From Pigmentiphaga sp. H8 (GTDB lineage Bacteria; Pseudomonadota; Gammaproteobacteria; Burkholderiales; Burkholderiaceae_B), in the NCBI RefSeq assembly GCF_003854895.1, contig NZ_CP033966.1, forward strand, positions 434,001 to 498,000: 64,000 nt of DNA. The letters are read 5' to 3'. Below, one piece after another: positions 58,215-64,000 of this stretch (position 1 is the first letter of the stretch; every line of letters begins with the position of its first letter). The notes under the pieces were generated by a model, which was not told where the DNA came from, ran no database searches, and saw nothing but the letters and a program-made list of their open reading frames with translations. A program made the translations under genes and the position numbers.

Positions 58215-58564
58215 GACGTTGGACTCGCTGGAGGGCTTCGAATGCCGAATTTTTAGCACCGAACCACCGGCCGCCCCCACCCTCGAACGGACGAGTCCCG
58301 ATCGCCTAGATGTTCTTGCCTATTTCCTAGATGAGGCGCGCCGAGCCTGGCTGCGCACGGCGCGCGGCGGGCCCGGCGAGCGAAATTGTGGCGATCCATT
58401 CCGGATTGCTAGGAAATCCGCACCGTGTGGGGATGCGCCCTTGTAGGGGCGGTCCGGGCTGCCTAGTCTGCGCGGCAGGGAGGCGAATCGGTTCGCCTTT
58501 CGCCGGTTCGAAAGAACCGTGACCTTCATCGAGAACACGGGGCCGCCTGGCGCGGGAGAAAGGC
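58215..58564. promoter_or_regulatory. Divergent promoter region with clustered CCTAG motifs
   Basis: This 350-bp gap between the ABC receptor and porin genes has no convincing gene. It contains CCTAGATG at 58305-58312 and again at 58326-58333, a 21-bp spacing that is two helical turns; ATTTCCTAG at 58322-58330; its inverse CTAGGAAATC at 58409-58418, inside GGATT-N7-AATCC (58403-58419); and GCCTAG at 58461-58466. Direct repeats 21 bp apart are the AraC half-site spacing. These probably control the ABC receptor, the porin or both. Confidence 0.45.
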
Positions 58565-59701
58565 ATGAAAAGATGGTTGATCGGAGCGGCCGCGGCGGCC
58601 GCATGCGCGGGGGCCGCGCATGCGCAGTCCAACGTGACGCTGTACGGCTTTCTGTATAGCGGCTTGCGCTATGTGAACAACAGTGGAGGCCACAGCGTGA
58701 CGGGCCTGGCCACCGGACCCTCGCGCTGGGGCATGCGTGGCAACGAGGACCTGGGCAACGGCCGTTCCGCGTTGTTCACCCTGGAAAGCGGTTTCGACAT
58801 GGGATCGGGCAACTCGCGCCAGGGCGGACGGCTGTTCGGCCGCCAGGCTTACGTGGGCCTGAACGACAACAGCCTGGGCACGGTCACGTTCGGCAGGCAG
58901 TACGACATGGTGGCTTCGTTCCTCGCTCCCTATGTGCCCGCCGGCAAGTGGAACGGCTACATGGCGCACCCCGGCGACGTCGACAACCTGAACTTCCAGT
59001 TCCGGCTGAACAATTCGGTGAAGTACGTCACGCCCGTCATCAACGGCTTCCAGGCCGGCGCGGTGTACAGCTTCGGCGAGGTGGCCGGATCCAGCAAGCA
59101 GAACAGCGCCCACAGCATGGGGCTGAAGTACAAGTCGGGCGACTTCTCCGTCGCGGCCGCCTACATGCGGGTGAATAACCCGGCCACCGCGGTGTCCGAG
59201 GGCAACTGGAATACCATCCTGCTGCCGGCGTTCACCTCCACTTCGCAGCGCAACGCCTACACGGTCAGCCCGCAGGCGATGACGACCGTCGGCGTCGCGG
59301 CGGACTACCAGGCGGGCAGCTTCAAGTACGCCGCCGCCTACACCCAGGTCCGCTACGACAAGGTGGGCGGCACGGTGGCGGGCCTGCCCGTCAGCGACGC
59401 GAAGTACAGCAACCTGGACCTGAACGTGGCCTATTCCGTCAACGCCAGCTGGCAGCTCGGCGCGGGATATACCTATACCTTCGGCAAGGTGGATGCCACC
59501 GGCTTCAAGCCCAAGTACCATCAGTTCAACCTGATGACCAACTACTTCCTGTCCAAGCGCACCATCCTGCAACTGGCGGCCATCCACCAGCGTGCCGCGG
59601 GCGATGCGCAGAACGCGTACATCCTGTATGGCAGCACCGGCGGCGCGTCCAGTTCGCGCGGCCAGACCATGCTGCTTGCGGGTATCTTCCATCTGTTCTG
59701 A
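58565..59701 (+). CDS. Outer-membrane porin (betaproteobacterial trimeric type)
   Basis: A 378-residue general porin. The signal peptide MKRWLIGAAAAAACAGAAHA is followed by the mature start QSNVTLYGFLYSGLRYVNNS. Sixteen-stranded barrel features include SRWGMRGNEDLGNGRSALFT, LESGFDMGSGN, FGRQAYVGLNDNSLGTVTFG and the eyelet segment GRQYDMVASFLAPYVP. It ends in MLLAGIFHLF with C-terminal Phe, the BAM recognition signal. Likely supplies outer-membrane passage for substrates of the flanking transport systems. ATG 58565 has GGAGAAAGGC upstream. Confidence 0.95.
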   Translation: MKRWLIGAAAAAACAGAAHAQSNVTLYGFLYSGLRYVNNSGGHSVTGLATGPSRWGMRGNEDLGNGRSALFTLESGFDMGSGNSRQGGRLFGRQAYVGLNDNSLGTVTFGRQYDMVASFLAPYVPAGKWNGYMAHPGDVDNLNFQFRLNNSVKYVTPVINGFQAGAVYSFGEVAGSSKQNSAHSMGLKYKSGDFSVAAAYMRVNNPATAVSEGNWNTILLPAFTSTSQRNAYTVSPQAMTTVGVAADYQAGSFKYAAAYTQVRYDKVGGTVAGLPVSDAKYSNLDLNVAYSVNASWQLGAGYTYTFGKVDATGFKPKYHQFNLMTNYFLSKRTILQLAAIHQRAAGDAQNAYILYGSTGGASSSRGQTMLLAGIFHLF

Positions 59702-59714
59702 TTCGTTTCGGCAC

Positions 59715-59738
59715 GATCCGCCCGCTTGCGGGCGGATC
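59715..59738 (+). terminator. Hairpin after porin gene
   Basis: GATCCGCCCGC (59715-59725), loop TT, GCGGGCGGATC (59728-59738): a perfect 11-bp stem, 14 bp after the porin stop and 10 bp before the next ATG. No T-run follows, so it may attenuate or protect the porin mRNA end instead of fully terminating. Confidence 0.5.
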
Positions 59739-59747
59739 CCAGATTCC

Positions 59748-61400
59748 ATGATTCCTCTACCTTCCGCACGCACCGGCGCCGCCATCCTGGCCGACACTCT
59801 CCATGGATTCGGCGTGCGCCATGTCCTGCACATTCCCGGCGAAGGCATCCTCGAGATCGTCGATGCGCTGGCCGATCGCCACGCCGACGTGCGCCTGACG
59901 TCCTTCCGCCACGAGGCCGGCATGGCCTATGCCGCGCAGGCGCTGGGCCGGGTGGCCGACATGCCCGGCGTGTGCCTGGCCGCCCGGGCCCCGGGGGCTC
60001 TGAATACCCTGCTGGCCGTGCACACGGCCGAGACCGACGCCGCTCCCATGCTGCTGATCGTGGGCCAGGCGGACGCCCGCCAGGCCGGCCGCGATCCGCT
60101 GGGGGGGCAGGACCTGGGCGAGGTGTTCCGGCCGGTGGCCAAGTCCGTGCTGTACGCCGGCGAGGCCGCGCGCCTGCCCGAGGTGCTGGCGCGCGCCTGG
60201 CGCGATGCGATGTCGGGGCGCAGGGGGCCGGTGGTGGTGATCGTGCCCGAGGACGCCATGCACCAGGAGGCCCGCGTCCCGGACCTGCCGCCGCCGACGC
60301 CCGTCCATCCCGCGCCCGCCGCGCCCGACATGGAGCAGTTGCGGACGCTGTGCGCGGCCGCGCGCCGGCCCTTGCTGCTGCTGGGCGGCTCCGGCTGGGA
60401 CGACGCGTCGCTCGACCGCGTGGCCGCGTTCGCCGCCCGCGCCGGCTGGCCCGTGGCGACCGCCTATCGCCGTGCGGACCTGATCGATCATGCCGATCCG
60501 CACTTCGTAGGCGAGACCGGCATAGGCATCGCGCCGGCCCTGGCCGAGGGCTTCGCGCAGGCCGATCTGGTCCTGGCGGTGAACATCCGGCTGGGCGAAA
60601 TCAACACCTTCGGAGCCGGAGGCTTCGGCGGCTTCAAGCTGCTGGAGGCGCCGCTGCCCAGCCAGACGCTGGTGCACGTACATGCCGAGGCCGGTGAACT
60701 GAACCGGGTCTTCCAGGCCGACCTGGCCATCCAGGCAGGAGCCCGGGAGTTCGCCGTCGCGCTGGACGGCCTGCCTGTTCCTGCGTTATCCGATGGCGCA
60801 TGGCTGTCGGAGCTGCGCGCCGCACGCCAGCAATTCGTGGGAACGGGCGCCTGCGATGCCCCGCTGGACCTGCGCAAGGCCGTCGAGCTGTTGCGCGCGG
60901 ACATGCCGGCGGGCACCGCCGTGACGGTGGGGGCTGGGGCCTACGCCGTCTGGCTGCACCGCTATTTCGCGCTGCGGCGCGGCGACGTGCTGCTGGGACC
61001 CAAGAGCGGCGCCATGGGCTATGGACTGCCCGCGGCGGTGGGCGTGGCGCTGGCCGATCCTTCGCGCCGGGTGGTGGCCGTGGCCGGCGACGGCTGCTTC
61101 CTGATGCATGCCGAGGAACTGGCGACCGCCGTCCAGGAAGGACTGAAGATCCTGGTCGTGGTCGTGAACAACGCGGGCTACGGCGCCATACGCGGCAGCC
61201 AGATGCGGCTGTTCGGCCGTGCCATCGGGACCGACCTGCGCAATCCCTCCTTCGCCGACTATGCGCGGGCCTTCGGCGCCCATGCCGAGCGGGTCGAGAC
61301 GACCGACGGTTTCCTGCCCGCGCTGGAACGGGCCCGCGCGGCAACCGGGCCGGCGCTGATCGAGCTCGTCCTGCCGGCGTCCGTGGGCAAGCCGGCATGA
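59748..61400 (+). CDS. Thiamine diphosphate-dependent enzyme (acetolactate-synthase-like)
   Basis: A 550-residue ThDP enzyme. Pyr domain: ILADTLHGFGVRHVLHIPGE and the catalytic Glu in SFRHEAGMAYAAQALGR. PP domain: GPKSGAMGYGLPAAVGVALA and the cofactor motif VAGDGCFLMHAEELATAVQE through VVVNNAGYGAIRG. The usual FG-PG is HIPGEG here. It is distinct from the ThDP enzyme at 10952. It is followed, with a 4-bp-overlap alternative start, by an FAD oxidoreductase. Carboligase or 2-oxoacid decarboxylase activity is likely; substrate unknown. Confidence 0.84.
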   Translation: MIPLPSARTGAAILADTLHGFGVRHVLHIPGEGILEIVDALADRHADVRLTSFRHEAGMAYAAQALGRVADMPGVCLAARAPGALNTLLAVHTAETDAAPMLLIVGQADARQAGRDPLGGQDLGEVFRPVAKSVLYAGEAARLPEVLARAWRDAMSGRRGPVVVIVPEDAMHQEARVPDLPPPTPVHPAPAAPDMEQLRTLCAAARRPLLLLGGSGWDDASLDRVAAFAARAGWPVATAYRRADLIDHADPHFVGETGIGIAPALAEGFAQADLVLAVNIRLGEINTFGAGGFGGFKLLEAPLPSQTLVHVHAEAGELNRVFQADLAIQAGAREFAVALDGLPVPALSDGAWLSELRAARQQFVGTGACDAPLDLRKAVELLRADMPAGTAVTVGAGAYAVWLHRYFALRRGDVLLGPKSGAMGYGLPAAVGVALADPSRRVVAVAGDGCFLMHAEELATAVQEGLKILVVVVNNAGYGAIRGSQMRLFGRAIGTDLRNPSFADYARAFGAHAERVETTDGFLPALERARAATGPALIELVLPASVGKPA

Positions 61401-61465
61401 GCGCGCCCGCCCGAAGGGCGCGCTCCCTCGGGGAGGATGTCGCGCAGCGACAGGAGGATAGTCCA

Positions 61466-62806
61466 GTGAGCGCGCAAGGTATGGAGGACTGCCGGTCCGT
61501 GATCGTGGTCGGGGCCGGCATCGCCGGGCTGACCGCCGCGTACCGCCTGCGGGAACAGGGCTTTCGCGTGCGGGTGCTGGAGGCCGCCAGCCAGCCGGGC
61601 GGGCGTGTGGCGCAGGGACGAGAGGGCCCGATTCCGTACAACACAGGCGCCCGTCTGCTGTATCCCTTCGGCCGGGAACTGCAGGCCCTGATCGACGAGC
61701 TGGGCCTGCGCGAGGGCCTGGTGCCCCTGAAGAACCTGGGTGCGGACTGCAGGACCGCGGACGGCACCTACCGCGTGGACCTGATGCCCGGCTTCGCCGC
61801 GATGAATACGCCGGGCCTGGGTTGGCGCGACAAGCTGGGACTGCTGCGAGCCGGACTGCACCTGGCCTGGCTGCGCGGCCGCGCGGACCCGGACCATGCC
61901 GTTTCGGCGCTGGCCTACGACGACGAGACGCTGGCCGGCTACATCCGGCGCACCGCCGGCAGCCGCGTGCTGGAGCGGCTGGTCGAGCCTGTCTTCCGAG
62001 GCACGCGCAGCTGGAATCCCGAGGATATCTCGGCGTCGTTCTACCTCAGCACCACGCCGGGACTGCTGGGCCACGACACCGTGTACGTCCCCCGGGGCGG
62101 GATGGGCACGCTGACGGCCGCGCTGGCGGACCGGCTCGGCATCGAGTGCGGAACCGTGGCGACGGCCATCGTCCGGGCGGACGACGGCCCCTGCACGGTG
62201 CGATACCGCAAGGACGGCGTGCAGGGCGAGGCCACCGCCGACATCGTCGTCTGCGCGACGCAGGGAACCTACGCGCGGCCGCTGGTGGCCGGGCAGTCGG
62301 GCGCCGAGCGCCAACTGCTGGACGCGGTGCGCTACAACAGCCTGGGTATCGTCCACTACGCGCTGCGCGGCCCGTTGCCGCCGGCGCTGGAGTTTTCGCT
62401 GCGCAGCCGGCCCACGCGCATCGCCACCTGGCAGCAGATGGCCGCGCCGCCCGATGCCGGCGAGGCCGACGCCATTCTTTACTGCCAGCTCACCCCGGAG
62501 GCCGTGGCGGAAGCCGAGCGGCTGGGATGCACCGACGACGTGGACCGCCTGCTGCGCGACGAGATACGCGCGCGCTTGCCGGGCTTCGACCGGCGCCTGG
62601 TCTACCGCTTCAATCAGTGGATCGCCTGCAAGCTGCCGGTCTTCTACCCAGGCTATGGCCGCAAGGTGGCGAGCTTCCTGGCATGGCAGTCGGCGCAGCG
62701 CCGCAGCGTCTATTACTGCGGCGACTACCTGTCGCAATCGCTGGTGAATGGCGCCTGCCGCAGCGGCGCCGAGGCGGCCGCCGCCATCGCGCGGCATTGG
62801 CGCTAA
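61466..62806 (+). CDS. FAD-dependent oxidoreductase (amine oxidase / protoporphyrinogen oxidase-like)
   Basis: A 446-residue flavoprotein. GTG 61466 is chosen because AGGAGG (61452-61457) lies 8 bp upstream; ATG 61397 in the same frame overlaps the previous stop but lacks such a site. The dinucleotide motif VIVVGAGIAGLTAAYRLREQ begins near residue 11, followed by VLEAASQPGGRV; the C-terminal YYCGDYLSQSLVNGACRSGA is the FAD-contact end of the amine oxidase family. YVPRGGMGTLTAALADRLG resembles the protoporphyrinogen oxidase/phytoene desaturase type. Likely acts in the same pathway as the ThDP enzyme. Confidence 0.85.
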   Translation: MSAQGMEDCRSVIVVGAGIAGLTAAYRLREQGFRVRVLEAASQPGGRVAQGREGPIPYNTGARLLYPFGRELQALIDELGLREGLVPLKNLGADCRTADGTYRVDLMPGFAAMNTPGLGWRDKLGLLRAGLHLAWLRGRADPDHAVSALAYDDETLAGYIRRTAGSRVLERLVEPVFRGTRSWNPEDISASFYLSTTPGLLGHDTVYVPRGGMGTLTAALADRLGIECGTVATAIVRADDGPCTVRYRKDGVQGEATADIVVCATQGTYARPLVAGQSGAERQLLDAVRYNSLGIVHYALRGPLPPALEFSLRSRPTRIATWQQMAAPPDAGEADAILYCQLTPEAVAEAERLGCTDDVDRLLRDEIRARLPGFDRRLVYRFNQWIACKLPVFYPGYGRKVASFLAWQSAQRRSVYYCGDYLSQSLVNGACRSGAEAAAAIARHWR

Positions 62807-62812
62807 GGCACG

Positions 62813-63718
62813 CTAGGCGGTGCCGGCGGGCAGCCGCACCGCCTCGTCGCGCAGCAGGGCCAGGAAATACTCCGCCGCCGGCGTTGCCGGGATCTCCTGA
62901 TTCCAGACGGCGACCAGGTCGCGCTGCAGGCACAGTTCCGGCAGGGGCAGCACCGCGAGATCCGGATAGTGGCGCAACACGGATTCCGGCAGCAGCGTCA
63001 GGAAGCGGCCCTTGCGCAGCAGTTCCGCGGTGCACGGAATCGAGACCCCCTGCACCGTGGCCGTGGGCGCCGGCTGCTCCAGCTGCTTGAACAGGGCGAC
63101 CAGATGCGGCCGGAGCACGCCGTTCTGCGGCGGCAGCACCCAGGGATAGTCCCGCAGGCGCGGCAGGCTTGACCGCCCCGGCAGGTCCAACAGGGGATGG
63201 TCGTGCGCCAGGGCGACATGGAAGGGATCGGCCATCAGCCGGCAATGGGTCAGCGCCGCCGGCAGCTCCAGGTTGGTGAGCATGGTTACCGCCATGTCCA
63301 GGCGCCCCTCGCGCACGCCCATGACCAGCGGGTGGTACAGCCCTTCTTCCACGAAGACCTGCATGCCCGGGCGCTCGCCGTACAGCCTGAGCAGCGTGCG
63401 CGGCAGCAGCGAGGCCGACGCCCCGGCGCCGCAGCCCACGCGCACGACGCCGATGTGCGCGCTCTTGAGCGCGTCCAGTTCTTCCTGCGCCGCGGTGAAC
63501 TGCATGTCGATCGCCCGCACGTAGGGCAGCAGCGTATGCGCATAGACCGTGGGTGCCACGCCCCAGGCATGGCGGGTGAACAGCGCCATGCCCAGCGACT
63601 GTTCGAGCTGGCGCAGGCTCTTGCTCAGGGCGGGCTGTGACATGCCGAGCGCCCGGCCGGCCTTGCCCAGCGACCGGTGTTCGTACACCGCGAGAAAATG
63701 CCGCAGCTTGGTGTCCAT
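62813..63718 (-). CDS. LysR-family transcriptional regulator
   Basis: A 301-residue regulator started at ATG 63716-63718, giving the standard MDTKLRHFLAVYEHRSLGKA; the frame is open upstream without a good start. The helix-turn-helix is KAGRALGMSQPALSKSLRQL. The effector domain has RVGCGAGASASLLPRTLLRL and GVREGRLDMAVTML, a PcaQ/GbpR-like arrangement. It is divergent from the alpha/beta hydrolase at 63841 (122-bp gap) and convergent with the FAD oxidoreductase (6 bp apart), so the hydrolase is its probable target. Confidence 0.91.
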   Translation of the reverse strand: MDTKLRHFLAVYEHRSLGKAGRALGMSQPALSKSLRQLEQSLGMALFTRHAWGVAPTVYAHTLLPYVRAIDMQFTAAQEELDALKSAHIGVVRVGCGAGASASLLPRTLLRLYGERPGMQVFVEEGLYHPLVMGVREGRLDMAVTMLTNLELPAALTHCRLMADPFHVALAHDHPLLDLPGRSSLPRLRDYPWVLPPQNGVLRPHLVALFKQLEQPAPTATVQGVSIPCTAELLRKGRFLTLLPESVLRHYPDLAVLPLPELCLQRDLVAVWNQEIPATPAAEYFLALLRDEAVRLPAGTA

Positions 63719-63840
63719 GAACGGCCCATATCCATTGGTTATGAGTGAGGTAGCCCAAAGCCATCTAGCAGGCCGCTCCCAGGCATGCATAGAATGGGCT
63801 TCCACCGGCATTTCTCATCTTTTCCAGGGCGGCGACACCC

Positions 63841-64000
63841 ATGCATCAAGGATATCAGCTCACCTCCGGCTTACCCCGCATCGCCTACGAATCGCACGGC
63901 CAGGGCGCGCCCGTCGTGTTCGTGCACGGCGTGGGCGGCAACCTGGACAACTGGCGCGACCAGCTGGAGCACTTCGGCCGCGATCACCGCGCCGTGGCGC
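63841..64000 (+). CDS. Alpha/beta hydrolase, 3' end outside window
   Basis: The first 53 residues of a hydrolase, beginning MHQGYQLTSGLPRIAYESHG. VVFVHGVGGNLDNWRDQLE is the oxyanion-hole HG motif and first helix of the enol-lactonase/haloperoxidase type (3-oxoadipate enol-lactonase is a close example). The nucleophile elbow lies beyond the window. Divergent from the LysR gene at 62813. Confidence 0.78.
   Translation, partial: MHQGYQLTSGLPRIAYESHGQGAPVVFVHGVGGNLDNWRDQLEHFGRDHRAVA

Noticed and set aside
61397..61465. ATG 61397 as the FAD oxidoreductase start
   Set aside because: It would add 23 residues before the Rossmann motif without a ribosome site; GTG 61466 has AGGAGG at good spacing. 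It remains possible as a coupled start.

Overview
The window comes from a high-GC (estimated upper 60s % G+C, not computed) betaproteobacterium, most likely Alcaligenaceae (Bordetella, Achromobacter, Pigmentiphaga or a relative). The pointers are the housekeeping set (ferredoxin, coaD, rsmD, ftsY, ftsE, ftsX), four Bug-type (TctC-like) solute receptors with no TctA/TctB genes, many LysR regulators, a trimeric porin of the betaproteobacterial type, and G+C-rich dispersed repeats. Genus assignment is inference. No rRNA, tRNA, CRISPR array, transposase or phage gene was seen.

Layout. 1-3949: end of a maleylacetate reductase gene, then ferredoxin, coaD and rsmD on the minus strand and ftsY on the plus strand. 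4137-7065: a cupin, a LysR regulator and a CapA-like metallophosphatase. 7173-14952: a tightly packed plus-strand operon for an ABC (NitT/TauT-type) transporter, an M20 amidohydrolase, a ThDP enzyme, an aldehyde dehydrogenase and an atypical SDR; it looks like import, deacylation and oxidation of an N-acyl or amide compound. 14949-18641: an esterase-like hydrolase, a Bug receptor and aspartate dehydrogenase, divergent from a LysR gene. 18669-32017: a catabolic island with a Pht5-like decarboxylase, a three-subunit molybdenum hydroxylase, CoxG-like protein, two almost identical cupins, a TetR regulator, an aldehyde dehydrogenase, Bug receptors and an aspartoacylase-like hydrolase. 32161-33072: LysR. 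33173-37251: a four-gene general L-amino-acid ABC transporter (aapJQMP). 37397-40704: ftsE, ftsX and a CYTH-CHAD protein. 40676-58214: an Asp/Glu-racemase-like protein, a TrpX-like receptor, an aldehyde dehydrogenase and AraC on the minus strand; then a plus-strand run of UbiD, GntR, a HyuA-HyuB fusion, a TRAP transporter and a second UbiD; then a TrpXYZ-like ABC transporter on the minus strand. 58565-64000: porin, a second ThDP enzyme, an FAD oxidoreductase, LysR and the start of an alpha/beta hydrolase.

The best candidate for an undescribed system is the TetR-linked island. A 16-bp palindrome, TTGACT-N4-AGTCAA and close variants, occurs before the Pht5/molybdenum-hydroxylase operon (twice), before both cupin operons, and between the TetR gene and the aldehyde dehydrogenase gene; in three promoters it coincides with the -35 box. 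This ties scattered transcription units into one proposed regulon for degrading an aromatic or N-heteroaromatic carboxylic acid; the substrate cannot be named from sequence. The second candidate is the UbiD/HyuAB/TRAP locus, where a CCTAG-containing motif recurs near the AraC gene and in the porin/ABC promoter region.

The order rsmD (reverse), ftsY, then ftsE and ftsX matches the E. coli arrangement except for 33.4 kb of mostly catabolic DNA between ftsY and ftsE, which suggests insertion or rearrangement at an ancestral ftsYEX locus. All functions are from reading the translations; no database search was run.
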